From an uncultured Erythrobacter sp. (GTDB taxonomy: Bacteria > Pseudomonadota > Alphaproteobacteria > Sphingomonadales > Sphingomonadaceae): a DNA stretch of 64,000 bases. Position 1 is the stretch's first letter. The number at the start of each line of letters is the position of its first letter. Under the pieces are notes generated by a model. The model had not been told where the DNA came from. It saw only the letters and a program-made list of their open reading frames with translations, and made no database searches. The position numbers were made by a program, and so were the translations under genes. Positions 18,977 through 28,510 of this stretch are shown in pieces. The DNA is taken from NCBI GenBank assembly GCA_947500645.1, contig CANMSD010000001.1:1-64000 (forward strand). The letters are read 5' to 3'.

Positions 18977-20044
18977 ATGACTGCTTTCTGGACCGAACCG
19001 GATTTTGACGAACACGAACTCGTGCAGGTTGTGCATGAGCGCAAAAGCGGTCTGACGGCTATTATTGCGCTGCATTCCACGCATCTGGGGCCGGGCGCAG
19101 GTGGTACGCGGTTCTGGAATTATCCCGATCCGAAGGACGGATTGCGCGACGCGTTGCGCCTAAGCCGCGGCATGAGCTACAAAAATGCCATGGCCGGCCT
19201 GCCATTGGGCGGCGGCAAGGCTGTGATCCTTGCGCCGGATTCGAAGAAGAAAACGCCTGAGCTGCTCAGTGCCTTTGGCGATGCAGTAGAGTCGCTCGGT
19301 GGGCGCTATGTGACTGCCGAAGATGTTGGCATCAGCGAGGCGGATATGGTCGCTGTCGCCAAGCGGACCGCGCATGTTTCCGGCCTTCCCGTCGAGGGCG
19401 AGGGCGACGCGGGCGGCGATCCCGGCCCGTTCACGGCCATGGGCATCTATCACGGCATCAAGGCCGCAGTTCAGCACAAGCTCGGACATGATAGCGTCAA
19501 GGACGTGCATGTCGCCGTTCAAGGCACCGGCAGCGTTGGCGCGGGTGTCGCACGGCTTTTGGCCAAGGATGGTGCGAAGCTCACGCTGGCCGATATCAAC
19601 GCCGCGCGTGCAGAAGAACTCGCCCGCGAACTTGGCGGTGAAGCCGTCGATGCCAATGCGATCATGAGCGTGTCGTGCGATGTCTTCAGCCCCAATGCGC
19701 TGGGTGCAATCCTTGATGACGAAGGGATTGCCCGGCTCGATACGCAGATCGTCGCGGGAGGTGCGAACAATCAGCTTGCCCGTGCCAAGCATGGCGCGAT
19801 CCTGGCGGAGCGCGGCATTCTCTACGCGCCGGACTACGTGATCAACGCGGGCGGTATCATCTCGGTAGCAGTCGAGTACCTTTCCCGGCGCGATGGTTCC
19901 TCAAGTGATATCAACGAAGTGCGCAAGCGGATCGCACAAATCCCCGGTCGCCTCGAAGAAATCTGGCGTGAGAGCGAAGCGAGTGGCATCTCGTCCGATG
20001 TCGTCGCTGATCGCATGGCGCAAGAGATGATCGGTCGCGGCTGA
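18977..20044 (+). CDS. Leu/Phe/Val/Glu-family amino acid dehydrogenase
   Basis: A 355-residue NAD-dependent oxidative deaminase resembling leucine dehydrogenase. LPLGGGKAVI carries the substrate Lys (residue 81) and the catalytic-domain Lys and Asp lie in the preceding and following segments; the Rossmann motif is VQGTGSVGAGVARLL, with GGANNQLA and INAGGIISVA downstream. The ATG at 18977 is used; longer in-frame starts would run into tRNA-His. It would interconvert branched-chain amino acids and 2-oxo acids. Substrate preference is not readable. It is followed by the ccm cluster. Confidence 0.9.
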   Translation: MTAFWTEPDFDEHELVQVVHERKSGLTAIIALHSTHLGPGAGGTRFWNYPDPKDGLRDALRLSRGMSYKNAMAGLPLGGGKAVILAPDSKKKTPELLSAFGDAVESLGGRYVTAEDVGISEADMVAVAKRTAHVSGLPVEGEGDAGGDPGPFTAMGIYHGIKAAVQHKLGHDSVKDVHVAVQGTGSVGAGVARLLAKDGAKLTLADINAARAEELARELGGEAVDANAIMSVSCDVFSPNALGAILDDEGIARLDTQIVAGGANNQLARAKHGAILAERGILYAPDYVINAGGIISVAVEYLSRRDGSSSDINEVRKRIAQIPGRLEEIWRESEASGISSDVVADRMAQEMIGRG

Positions 20045-20174
20045 TCCTCCGTTTCAGTCTATTCGTTTGGTTCATTCGGTAGAGTTTCGCGTAATCGGTC
20101 AACACTTGAGGATTTTGCGCTCTTGCCGCGCGGCGCAGGTGCGCTAAATCAGGCCTAGGCATTTATCGGTAATC

Positions 20175-20930
20175 ATGCACGGCTACGCCAACCCCACCCG
20201 CTTTTTGAGCCTAGCAAGCTGGCTCACGCCGCTGTTGCTGGGCGCAGGTGCGTTGTTGACCGTCGCTGCGCTGGTCTGGGGTCTGATCTATGTCTCTCCG
20301 GACAGGTTGATGGGCGAGACTGTGCGCATCCTCTTCATTCATGTGCCAAGTGCGTGGTTGGGAATGGGTGGATGGACCGGGATCGCGATTGCCAGCACCG
20401 CTCTGCTGATCTGGAAACATCCGCTTGCCGCGATTGCAGCGCGCGGGATCGCTGTGCCCGGAATGGTTTTCACTGCGATTTGCCTTGCGACCGGCTCCAT
20501 CTGGGGTCGACCAACATGGGGCACGTGGTGGGTGTGGGACGGGCGGCTTACCAGCATGCTGGTGCTGCTGTTTCTCTATGCGGGCTACATCGCCTTAGCT
20601 CAGGCGAGCGCGCGTGATGGCGGCTCCAGCAAATTGCCAGCGATCTTTGGCCTCGTCGGTGCGATCAATATCCCGATCATCAACCGCTCGGTCGTGTGGT
20701 GGAATTCGCTCCACCAACCGCCCAGTCTGACGGCGGGCAAGAGCGCGATTGATGGCGAATTCCTGGTTCCGCTGCTGATCGCTGTGCTTGGCTTCTCGCT
20801 GCTGTTTGGCGGGGCGGTGCTGATGCGGATGCGAGCCCTGATCGCGGAGATGCAGGCCGAGGCGCGCCTGCGCCGACGCGCGCTCGATGACGAAGCTCCC
20901 ATGGCTGCTGCGCCTGCGGGAGGAGCGTAA
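20175..20930 (+). CDS. ccmC: heme exporter protein CcmC
   Basis: A 251-residue six-TM protein of cytochrome c maturation system I that loads heme onto CcmE. The tryptophan-rich WWD motif (TWGTWWVWDGRLTS) is present, flanked by conserved His in FIHVPSAW and NSLHQPPSL. It heads ccmC-D-E-F-G-H-I, all on the plus strand with overlaps. The ABC partners ccmA and ccmB are not in the window. Confidence 0.96.
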   Translation: MHGYANPTRFLSLASWLTPLLLGAGALLTVAALVWGLIYVSPDRLMGETVRILFIHVPSAWLGMGGWTGIAIASTALLIWKHPLAAIAARGIAVPGMVFTAICLATGSIWGRPTWGTWWVWDGRLTSMLVLLFLYAGYIALAQASARDGGSSKLPAIFGLVGAINIPIINRSVVWWNSLHQPPSLTAGKSAIDGEFLVPLLIAVLGFSLLFGGAVLMRMRALIAEMQAEARLRRRALDDEAPMAAAPAGGA

Positions 20931-21070
20931 TGCGTGAGGCTCTCGACCAATGGGATTTTGTCATTGCCGCCTATGTGGTGGCAATTGGCGCGACATTGGC
21001 GCTGATCGCGTGGGCTTGGCACGCCATGCGTGTGGCTGAGAAGCGTCGCGACGAGGTTAAGCGCCGATGA
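20930..21070 (+). CDS. ccmD: heme exporter protein CcmD
   Basis: A 46-residue protein with one central membrane helix (WDFVIAAYVVAIGATLALIAW) and a basic C-terminal tail ending EVKRR. Size, topology and position between ccmC and ccmE identify CcmD, which links CcmC to holo-CcmE. Its ATG overlaps the ccmC stop (TAATG) and its stop overlaps the ccmE start (ATGA). Confidence 0.92.
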   Translation: MREALDQWDFVIAAYVVAIGATLALIAWAWHAMRVAEKRRDEVKRR

Positions 21071-21549
21071 GCGAGCCAAAACCCGCCATGAAGGCCAAGC
21101 ATCAAAGGCTGGTGCTGGTCGCGATAGCGTTGGCCGCGATTGTAGCGGCGGGCCTGTTTGCCGCCTATGCGCTGCGCAATCAGGCGAATTATTTCTACCT
21201 GCCAGAGCAGATGAGTGCCAATCCGCCCGCAACGGGTCAGCCGGTGCGATTGGGCGGGATGGTGCAGACCGGATCGCTCGAACGGCAGGCAGACGGCATA
21301 ACCGTCGCGTTTGTTGTGACCGGTAGTGAGGCTGCAACTGTGCCGGTGCGCTATAGCGGCATATTGCCCGATCTGTTCGTCGAAGGGTCTGGCGTGGTGG
21401 CGGAAGGGAGCCTGCAGGCCGATGGCACCTTCCTCGCCACCAATCTGCTCGCCAAGCATGATGAGAATTACGTCCCGCGCGAACTCGAAGGGCTACACGG
21501 TGAAGAAGCGGCACAGCAAGCGGCCGAGACCGTGAGCTATGGTAACTAA
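21067..21549 (+). CDS. ccmE: cytochrome c maturation heme chaperone CcmE
   Basis: A 160-residue periplasmic heme chaperone anchored by an N-terminal helix (about 15-35). The covalent heme site H-x3-Y is visible as His131 and Tyr135 in LAKHDENYVP. The OB-fold body contains LGGMVQTGSLER and the YSGILPDLFVEG segment. The ATGA overlap with ccmD sets the start. Confidence 0.96.
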   Translation: MSEPKPAMKAKHQRLVLVAIALAAIVAAGLFAAYALRNQANYFYLPEQMSANPPATGQPVRLGGMVQTGSLERQADGITVAFVVTGSEAATVPVRYSGILPDLFVEGSGVVAEGSLQADGTFLATNLLAKHDENYVPRELEGLHGEEAAQQAAETVSYGN

Positions 21550-21561
21550 GGTACGCGCCCT

Positions 21562-23574
21562 ATGATTGCTGAGATTGGCCTTGCCGCCCTGTGGCTAGCG
21601 GCTGCACTTGCGGCGCTGCAATTGTTTGCAGGCGCACTGGCTTTGAAACAGGGCGAAGGAGCAGAGGGAAACGAGGATGGGCATTTCGCGCAGCTCGTAA
21701 GACCAGCGGCGATCACGCAGGCTCTGCTCGCTGCACTCGCATTCGTGATGCTGCTGTGGTGTTTCGCGATTACCGATCTGTCGGTGAAGCTGGTCGTTAC
21801 CAATTCGCATTCGATGAAGCCGATGCTCTACAAGCTCACCGGCACGTGGGGTAACCACGAGGGTTCGATGCTGCTGTGGGTGGCGGTGATGGCGCTGTCA
21901 GGCGGGCTGATCGCCTGGCTGGAGCGGCGTCTGCCGGTACGGACCATGCTGGCAACACTCGCGACGCAGGGCTTCGTCGCGCTCGGCTTTTATGCCTTCC
22001 TGATCTTAAGTTCGAACCCGTTTGAACGCTTGCCCGTGCCCGCACCAGAGGGGCAAGGGCTTAACCCGCTGCTGCAGGATATCGGCCTCGCGCTGCATCC
22101 GCCCACGCTATACATTGGCTATGTCGGTCTGTCCGTCGCTTTCAGCTTTGCGCTAGGCGCCCTGCTGACCCGGCAAGTGACGCCGGAGTTTGCGCGCGTC
22201 ATGCGACCATGGGTGCTGGGCGCGTGGGTGTTCCTGACGCTCGGGATCACGGCAGGCAGCTATTGGGCCTATTACGAGCTTGGCTGGGGCGGATACTGGT
22301 TCTGGGATCCGGTCGAGAATGCCTCGTTGATGCCTTGGCTAGCCGCGACGGCGCTGCTGCATTCAACCAGCGTTCTCGCCGCGCGCGATGCCTTGCGAAC
22401 CTGGACTATCATGCTCGGGGTTGTTGCATTCTCGATGAGCATGTTGGGCACGTTCCTTGTGCGATCTGGCGTGCTTACTAGCGTCCATGCCTTTGCGGTT
22501 GATCCAGAGCGCGGCTCTTTCATACTGGTGCTGCTCGCGCTTTACATTGGCGGCGCGCTGACCATCTTCGCTCTGCGCGCGCACTCCATTTCGGAGGGCA
22601 AGCGGTTCGCCGTGAGCAGCCGTGAGAGCGCGCTGGTGTTCAACAATGTGATGCTGTCTGCGATATTGGGCGTTGTGCTGCTCGGCACGCTCTATCCGCT
22701 GCTGACCGAAGCCTTCGATGTGCGGGTCTCGGTCGGTCCGCCCTATTTCAACCCGGTGAGCGCGATCTTCGCCGTGCCTATGTTCCTGGTGATGGCGGTC
22801 GGGCCGTTGCTGCGCTGGCGCGAAGACAAGCCTGCGCGCGTGCAAATACAGCTTATTGTCGTCTCGTCGGCCATACTCGGGGTGCTGGCGCTGGTCGCCG
22901 TACTGGGCGATTATTCACTGCTTGCGACTATTGGACTAGCGCTAGCAGTCGGGCTTGCGATCGCAGCTTTCCTGCCGCTGCGCGGGCGCAGGCTCACCCG
23001 CGTTCCGCTGGCCACTTGGGGCATGGTGCTGGCGCATTTCGGCGTTGCCATTTCCCTGTTCGGCATGGCGAGCGAGAGCGCTTTCACTAAGGAGCGTCTG
23101 GCGGCCATGGTCGCCGGGGAAAGCGTGAGCGTGGCCGATTGGCAGATCACGCTCGACGGTGTCGATCCCATTGCCGGACCGAACTGGACCGCGATGGAGG
23201 CCCGGATCAGCGCATCTCGCGGCAGTGCAGAACCGGTTGCCGTCACCCCGCAAGCGCGCACGTTCTGGGCGCCATTTCAGGCAACCAGCGAAAGCGCGCT
23301 GCTAACCCGCTGGGATGGGCAACTCTACGCCGTGCTGGGCGACAGCGCCGGGGTCGATGCCGAGGGCATGCAACGCTGGCAGGTGCGAGTGTGGTGGAAG
23401 CCGTTCGTGACCTTCATCTGGTATGGCGGGTTGTTGATCTCGCTAGGCGGCGCACTCGCCATTATTGGCCGGCTCAGCGCGGACCTGAAACGCCGCAAGG
23501 CCGCGCGGCGCGGAGCTGAGAGGCGCAATGAGGCCCGCGCACTGGCGGCGGAAATGAAAGAGGAGCTTGTCTGA
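21562..23574 (+). CDS. ccmF: cytochrome c-type heme lyase subunit CcmF
   Basis: A 670-residue polytopic protein that ligates heme to apocytochrome with CcmH and CcmI. The WWD motif GWGGYWFWDPVENASLMPW lies near residue 235, with conserved His residues in GNHEGSMLLW and ALHPPTLYIG. Length is normal. The stop overlaps ccmG (TGATG). Confidence 0.97.
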   Translation: MIAEIGLAALWLAAALAALQLFAGALALKQGEGAEGNEDGHFAQLVRPAAITQALLAALAFVMLLWCFAITDLSVKLVVTNSHSMKPMLYKLTGTWGNHEGSMLLWVAVMALSGGLIAWLERRLPVRTMLATLATQGFVALGFYAFLILSSNPFERLPVPAPEGQGLNPLLQDIGLALHPPTLYIGYVGLSVAFSFALGALLTRQVTPEFARVMRPWVLGAWVFLTLGITAGSYWAYYELGWGGYWFWDPVENASLMPWLAATALLHSTSVLAARDALRTWTIMLGVVAFSMSMLGTFLVRSGVLTSVHAFAVDPERGSFILVLLALYIGGALTIFALRAHSISEGKRFAVSSRESALVFNNVMLSAILGVVLLGTLYPLLTEAFDVRVSVGPPYFNPVSAIFAVPMFLVMAVGPLLRWREDKPARVQIQLIVVSSAILGVLALVAVLGDYSLLATIGLALAVGLAIAAFLPLRGRRLTRVPLATWGMVLAHFGVAISLFGMASESAFTKERLAAMVAGESVSVADWQITLDGVDPIAGPNWTAMEARISASRGSAEPVAVTPQARTFWAPFQATSESALLTRWDGQLYAVLGDSAGVDAEGMQRWQVRVWWKPFVTFIWYGGLLISLGGALAIIGRLSADLKRRKAARRGAERRNEARALAAEMKEELV

Positions 23575-24101
23575 TGCGCTGGACACTCTGGATACCGCTC
23601 GCGCTGTTTCTCTTCTTCCTCGGCGTCGCTGGCTATCAGCTAACCCAGCCCAAGGATGATACGATCCCGTCGCAAATGGTCGAAAAACCGCTGCCCGAGT
23701 TTGAACTGCCCGCAGCGGTTGAGACCATGCCCGGTGCGTCGCGTGGGGACTTCATCGGCGGTAAGCCCAAGCTGCTCAACATCTGGGCGAGCTGGTGTCT
23801 GCCCTGTATTGCCGAGGCCAAGCAGCTCGAAGTGCTGGAAAAGCAGGGCGTCGAAATCATCGGCATCGCGATCCGCGACAAACCCGCAGATGTGGCGACC
23901 TTCCTCGAGCGCTATGGCAATCCCTACACGCGCATCGGCGCGGACGACATTTCGCAGCTGATGCTCGATCTCGGTGCGTCAGGCGTGCCGGAGACCTATG
24001 TGATCGATGCGCAAGGCACGATCACCTATCAGCATATCGGCGACATCCGGCTGGAGCATATTCCGCTGCTGCTTGAGAAGCTGGAGGAAGCGGCACAGTG
24101 A
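23574..24101 (+). CDS. ccmG: thiol:disulfide interchange protein CcmG/DsbE
   Basis: A 175-residue membrane-anchored periplasmic thioredoxin that keeps apocytochrome cysteines reduced. WCLPC provides the redox pair Cys75/Cys78, and GVPETYVID is the cis-Pro loop. An N-terminal anchor covers about residues 5-22. Coupled to ccmF and ccmH by overlapping stop and start codons. Confidence 0.95.
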   Translation: MRWTLWIPLALFLFFLGVAGYQLTQPKDDTIPSQMVEKPLPEFELPAAVETMPGASRGDFIGGKPKLLNIWASWCLPCIAEAKQLEVLEKQGVEIIGIAIRDKPADVATFLERYGNPYTRIGADDISQLMLDLGASGVPETYVIDAQGTITYQHIGDIRLEHIPLLLEKLEEAAQ

Positions 24102-24535
24102 TGCGTGCAATGTTCGCTTCGGTTGCCTTAATCGCCATGCCGCTGGCCGCTCCCGGCGCTGCTCAGGATTCCATGCCGCCCGCGCCCTATGCCTACAAAC
24201 AGCTCGAAGACCCAGTGCTCGAAGCGCAGGCAAAGGAATTGATGGCAACGCTGCGCTGCCTGACCTGTCAAAGCCAGACTATCGCCGATAGCGACGCGCC
24301 AATGGCTGGCGATATGCGCCATCAGGTGCGCAGCCGTATCGCCGCTGGCCAAAGTCCAGCGCAAGTGCGCGAATGGCTGAGGGCGAGCTATGGCGATTAT
24401 GTGAGTTACGAGCCGGAAGTGAGCGCGACCACTTGGCCGCTATTCCTGATTCCGCTGGTTTTTCTCTTCACTGTCGGCCTGATCCTGTGGCGGCGTTTGC
24501 GTCGTGGTTCTGCACCGGAAGGTGATCAGGCATGA
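24101..24535 (+). CDS. ccmH: cytochrome c-type biogenesis protein CcmH (CycL-like)
   Basis: A 144-residue secreted, C-terminally anchored thiol reductase of cytochrome maturation. LRCLTCQ carries Cys53 and Cys56, followed by the three-helix bundle and a C-terminal membrane helix (about 110-128). ATG 24101 overlaps the ccmG stop; a GTG one codon upstream is an alternative. The CcmI part is encoded separately by the next gene. Confidence 0.95.
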   Translation: MRAMFASVALIAMPLAAPGAAQDSMPPAPYAYKQLEDPVLEAQAKELMATLRCLTCQSQTIADSDAPMAGDMRHQVRSRIAAGQSPAQVREWLRASYGDYVSYEPEVSATTWPLFLIPLVFLFTVGLILWRRLRRGSAPEGDQA

Positions 24536-25173
24536 GCTGGATTGCGATCCTGCTGGTTGCGTTCGCAGCGTTCGGCTTTGCGGCTTTCGCTCTGAAACTG
24601 CCGCGCGCGAGCTGGACCTTGTTCGGCGCCGTGCTGGTCTTCGGCCTCGCGGGATATGCTTGGCAGGGCAGCACCAGCCAGCCGGGCAGCCCGAAGGCAG
24701 CTCAGGCCCAGGCCGCGCGCTCGGGTGATGCGATGGTCGATGCGCGCCAAGCCTTGTTCGACGAGAGCGCGCTCAAAGCACCTTACATTACCACCGCCGA
24801 TGCCTTCGCTCGGCGTGGTCAGTTCGACACCGCAGCGGCGCTGCTGCGCAATGGTCTTGCCGAAAACCCCGATCATGTTGAGGGCTGGATGGCGCTGGGT
24901 ATGGCGTTGGTCGAACATGCCGACGGTGCGGTGACGCCAGCCGCTCGCAACGCCTTTGACCGGGCTAGCGCGGCGCAACCCGGCAATCCGGGCCCAGACC
25001 TGTTTCTGGGCGCTGCCTATTTTAGTTCGCGCGACATTCGCGAAGCACGCGCTGTGTGGGGCGGATTGCTCGATCGAACCCCTGAAGATGCCCCGTGGCG
25101 CGCTGACCTTACGCAGCGGGTTGAGGCGCTGGATCGAATTCTTGCCGGTCCCGCCAATCCCGCCCCGCAATAG
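24532..25173 (+). CDS. ccmI: CcmI/CycH-type TPR protein of cytochrome c maturation
   Basis: A 213-residue protein with two N-terminal membrane helices (about 3-20 and 27-45) and a soluble TPR-like region (about 85-185, for example ALLRNGLAENPDHVEGWMAL). In system I this protein presents apocytochrome c to CcmF/H. It is about half the usual CcmI length (near 400), so much of the C-terminal periplasmic domain is missing. ATGA overlap with ccmH supports the assignment. Confidence 0.82.
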   Translation: MSWIAILLVAFAAFGFAAFALKLPRASWTLFGAVLVFGLAGYAWQGSTSQPGSPKAAQAQAARSGDAMVDARQALFDESALKAPYITTADAFARRGQFDTAAALLRNGLAENPDHVEGWMALGMALVEHADGAVTPAARNAFDRASAAQPGNPGPDLFLGAAYFSSRDIREARAVWGGLLDRTPEDAPWRADLTQRVEALDRILAGPANPAPQ

Positions 25174-25332
25174 GGCGGGAGAAGGGCCGATATTGCAGGG
25201 GCGGTACGGCGGTGCTAAGCGCCGCGACCTTGTGACCTTTCATTGTGGTTTTTACAGGGGCCGGAGTCGCTGAGAACGAGCGATCAGGCCGGGGGCAGGG
25301 GCAGTACCGGGAATTCGGGAAATCCATACGTT

Positions 25333-27255
25333 ATGAGCGACACACCAGCGCCAGCACATCAGCCGCCCACGGGCGGCAAGGGGCATTCTGCGTCCAAGAC
25401 TGCGCTGGCGGTGGGCGCGATCGGTATCGTGTTCGGCGATATCGGCACTAGCCCGCTCTACGCCTTCCGTGAGACATTCGTTGGCCCGCACCCGCTGGCG
25501 CTGGATCAGGCGCATGTGCTGGGCGTGATCAGCCTCATCTTTTGGTCGATGACGCTGGTGGTGGCGATCCAATATGTCACCATCCTGATGCGCGCAGATA
25601 ACAAGGGGCAGGGCGGGTCGCTCGCATTGGTCGCCCTGATTTCCAGTCAGTTGAACAAGTCGAAATATGGCTGGGTTGCGCTGCTATTGGGCGTGTTCGC
25701 GACCTCGCTATTCTACGGCGACAGCATGATTACGCCCGCGATTTCGGTCCTTTCGGCGGTTGAAGGGCTGACCGTGGTAGATGCCGGATTGCAGCGCTTC
25801 GTGATCCCCATTGCGCTCGGGCTGCTGGTGTTTCTGTTTGTGCTGCAAAAGCGCGGTACGGCGAAGGTGGGTGCATTGTTCGCCCCCGTAATGATCGTCT
25901 ACTTCACCGTAATCGCGAGCATGGGCGCATGGCAGATATTCAATACGCCCGAAATCCTGTGGGCGCTTAATCCCTATTACGCGGTCAATTTCTTCGTCAT
26001 CGACGGCACGCTCGCCTTTCTCGCGCTCGGCTCCGTCGTACTGGCGGTGACGGGTTCTGAGGCGCTCTATTCGGATATGGGCCACTTTGGTCGCGGGCCG
26101 ATGCGACTTTCGTGGTTCGGCTTCGTCATGCCATGCCTGCTGCTCAATTACTTTGGCCAGGGCGCGATGATTATCGGCCTGCCGCCTGAACAAGCGGCCG
26201 AAGCGATCCAAAGCCCGTTCTTCTTCCTTGCGAGCGAAGAATGGCGACTGCCGCTCGTCTTCCTGGCCACGGTTGCGACCTTTATCGCCAGCCAAGCGGT
26301 GATTTCGGGCGCATTCTCGATCACGCATCAGGCGATCCAGATGGGCTATATCCCGCGCCTTTCGATCCGCCACACAAGCGAGACCGAAGGCGGGCAAATT
26401 TACATTCCAGTGGTGAACTGGGCGCTGATGATCGCGGTCATCATCCTGGTCCTGACCTTCCAGAATTCGTCCAACCTCGCCAGCGCCTATGGCATCGCGG
26501 TTACCGGCGCAGTCACGATCGATACGCTGCTGATGGCGGTTCTGCTGATCGGCGTATGGAAGTGGAAGTGGTGGTACGCAGCGCCGATCGTGCTGCTGTT
26601 CTTGATCGTCGACGGAGCTTACTTTGCGGCGAACCTGACCAAGGTCCCCGACGGCGGTTGGTTCCCGCTGATGGTCGGCTTCATCGCCTTCACTCTGCTC
26701 ACCACCTGGGCGCGCGGTCGCAAGCTGATGCGCGAGCGGATGAGCGAAGTCGCGCTGCCGATGGAAATCTTCGCCAAGTCGGCCAAAAATTCCGCTACCC
26801 GTGTGCCGGGAACTGCGATCTTCATGGCCTCCAGCACCGCTGGCGTTCCATCTGCACTGCTGCACAATATCAAGCACAACAAGGTGCTGCACGAGCGCGT
26901 GGTGATCCTGACGGTGAACATTCAGGACGTGCCCTATGTCGATCCGGATGCGCGCTGCGAGTACACGGATATGGGCGACGGCTTCTATCGCGCGGTGCTC
27001 AATTACGGCTTCATGGAAGAGACCGATGTGCCCAAGGGCCTCAAGAAGATGGACCGGTGTGGCGGCGAATTCGACATGATGCAGACGAGCTTCTTCCTGT
27101 CGCGGCAGACTCTGCTGGCGAGCGAGAAGCCGGGCATGCCGATCTGGCGTGAGAAGATCTTCGCTTGGCTGCTGAGAAACTCGGCGACGGCGATGGAGTT
27201 CTTCCGATTGCCGACCAACCGTGTGGTGGAACTGGGAAGCCAGGTGGAGATTTAG
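25333..27255 (+). CDS. kup: KUP-family potassium transporter
   Basis: A 640-residue K+/H+ symporter with about 12 membrane segments and a cytoplasmic C-terminal domain. The family signature [13 protein letters not shown] lies near residue 35, and [14 protein letters not shown] is typical of the pore region. ATG 25333 is chosen; the frame is open back to 25243 but the extra 30 residues are not family-like. No other potassium gene is nearby. Confidence 0.96.
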   Translation: MSDTPAPAHQPPTGGKGHSASKTALAVGAIGIVFGDIGTSPLYAFRETFVGPHPLALDQAHVLGVISLIFWSMTLVVAIQYVTILMRADNKGQGGSLALVALISSQLNKSKYGWVALLLGVFATSLFYGDSMITPAISVLSAVEGLTVVDAGLQRFVIPIALGLLVFLFVLQKRGTAKVGALFAPVMIVYFTVIASMGAWQIFNTPEILWALNPYYAVNFFVIDGTLAFLALGSVVLAVTGSEALYSDMGHFGRGPMRLSWFGFVMPCLLLNYFGQGAMIIGLPPEQAAEAIQSPFFFLASEEWRLPLVFLATVATFIASQAVISGAFSITHQAIQMGYIPRLSIRHTSETEGGQIYIPVVNWALMIAVIILVLTFQNSSNLASAYGIAVTGAVTIDTLLMAVLLIGVWKWKWWYAAPIVLLFLIVDGAYFAANLTKVPDGGWFPLMVGFIAFTLLTTWARGRKLMRERMSEVALPMEIFAKSAKNSATRVPGTAIFMASSTAGVPSALLHNIKHNKVLHERVVILTVNIQDVPYVDPDARCEYTDMGDGFYRAVLNYGFMEETDVPKGLKKMDRCGGEFDMMQTSFFLSRQTLLASEKPGMPIWREKIFAWLLRNSATAMEFFRLPTNRVVELGSQVEI

Positions 27256-27573
27256 CGCCGCGCTGCATCTGCGAACGAAGTTGACACAATTGACACCCTG
27301 TCATCCGCCGGTTCTGTCTGTTTATCTCGTTAATTCAGTGCTTAAATGCAAAAATGCGAAGTTGACACTTCTCCAACTTCGAACGTGTTTCGGGATGCGA
27401 TTTTCAAAGAGCCGTGCGGAGTATGACGCGGCTTTCGCGAGTAGGAAAATGATCAGTCGCGCGCTTCGTTGGCATATCAGCTTGGCAATGAGAAACACGT
27501 CAGCTCACGACCCAACAAAGGACGTTCGATCGTTTAGTCCAGGCCGGAAAGAGCGAGCATTGCACCGCCTGCT
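27256..27573. other. 318-bp gene-poor stretch after kup
   Basis: No supported gene. It is visibly more AT-rich than its flanks, has three copies of TTGACAC (27281, 27290, 27362) and one perfect 8-bp inverted repeat. It marks the left edge of a probable accessory insert. Confidence 0.5.
27357..27381. repeat. perfect inverted repeat, 8-bp arms
   Basis: CGAAGTTG at 27357-27364 and CAACTTCG at 27374-27381 are reverse complements with a 9-nt loop. No T-run follows, so it is more like an operator or small RNA hairpin than a terminator. Confidence 0.5.
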
Positions 27574-28485
27574 CTATTCCTCGAGAAAGGCTTGAATTGC
27601 TACCGCAACACGCTCTGGGGCTTCCATCTGCGGAGAGTGCCCGGCCTCGGGAAGCAAGACCAGCTCCGATTGGGGAATGCGTTCGGCATAGGCTTCCGCA
27701 ACGGCGAAGGGGACGACTTGATCTTCTTCTCCCCAAAGGATCATAGTTGGCACTCGCAGTTCCGCGATACGTTCTCCGAGGTCATGATCGCGGCCACCTC
27801 GAATATCGCTTGCCATGGCATTGATGAACTCCATGCGGGCGTTTGTCTGATCGATCAGGTGCTGCTTGACCGGACCGGGTACCGACGGAGGATTGTGAAG
27901 AACCCGGCTCATCAGCGCGTCGAAATCGGCCTCACCGGCAAGCGGCGCTCCGAAACCCCCATAAACAACTGTATCGTCCACAACCAAGCCAGGCGCGTTG
28001 ACCAAGATCAGCTGCCGCACCGTGTCCTGATGGTCGAGCGCATAAGCCGCCGAGACATGGCCACCCATCGAATTGCCGGCGAGATAAATCTCTCCGAGAT
28101 CGAGCGCTTCAAGAAATGATGCGATGTAGTCCTTCTGGCCGGCGATAGTGTAATCGCGCGAAGGGTCTGCCGCATTGTCGCCATGTCCCATCATATCGGG
28201 CAGGATCACACGATACCTGTCTGTCAATTGCCCAGCCGTCGCTACGAACGAATGTCGATCGTCGCCCATTCCGTGCAGCATGACGAGCACGGGCCCGCTA
28301 CCTCCTTCGAAGTAATGCGCTTCATAACCATCGACGTTGACGCTCTTGGATGTCAATCCGGCGCTGCGCGCCGCCTGCCATTGCGTGAGCGAAACGATAG
28401 TCCCGGGCGCGAAGAAGAAAATAGCGAGTGCTACGAGGGCAAGGGTGGTTACGGCACCGCCCATCCAAAGAATAACTCGCTTCAC
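27574..28485 (-). CDS. alpha/beta hydrolase with N-terminal membrane anchor
   Basis: A 303-residue serine hydrolase. After an N-terminal membrane helix the fold is marked by HGMGDDRHSF (oxyanion), GNSMGG (nucleophile Ser), an acid in GEEDQVVP and the final His in GHSPQM. It resembles C-C hydrolases and haloperoxidase-like esterases; the substrate is unknown. The GTG at 28485 has AGGAG at good distance; TTG 28491 is too close to it. It follows the NTF2-like lipoprotein gene by about 25 bp, suggesting an operon. Confidence 0.85.
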   Translation of the reverse strand: MKRVILWMGGAVTTLALVALAIFFFAPGTIVSLTQWQAARSAGLTSKSVNVDGYEAHYFEGGSGPVLVMLHGMGDDRHSFVATAGQLTDRYRVILPDMMGHGDNAADPSRDYTIAGQKDYIASFLEALDLGEIYLAGNSMGGHVSAAYALDHQDTVRQLILVNAPGLVVDDTVVYGGFGAPLAGEADFDALMSRVLHNPPSVPGPVKQHLIDQTNARMEFINAMASDIRGGRDHDLGERIAELRVPTMILWGEEDQVVPFAVAEAYAERIPQSELVLLPEAGHSPQMEAPERVAVAIQAFLEE

Positions 28486-28510
28486 TGCCAATACTCCTAT
28501 CGCACCCGCA

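Noticed and set aside
25708-26892. Minus-strand open frame of nearly 400 codons inside kup
   Set aside because: Antisense shadow with extreme His/Arg/Gln content and no recognisable domain.
27281-27368. Three TTGACAC copies considered as -35 boxes
   Set aside because: None has a credible -10 at 16-18 nt.
27221-27595. Open frame across the gene-poor stretch after kup
   Set aside because: Starts inside kup, no ribosome binding site, no homology-like features.
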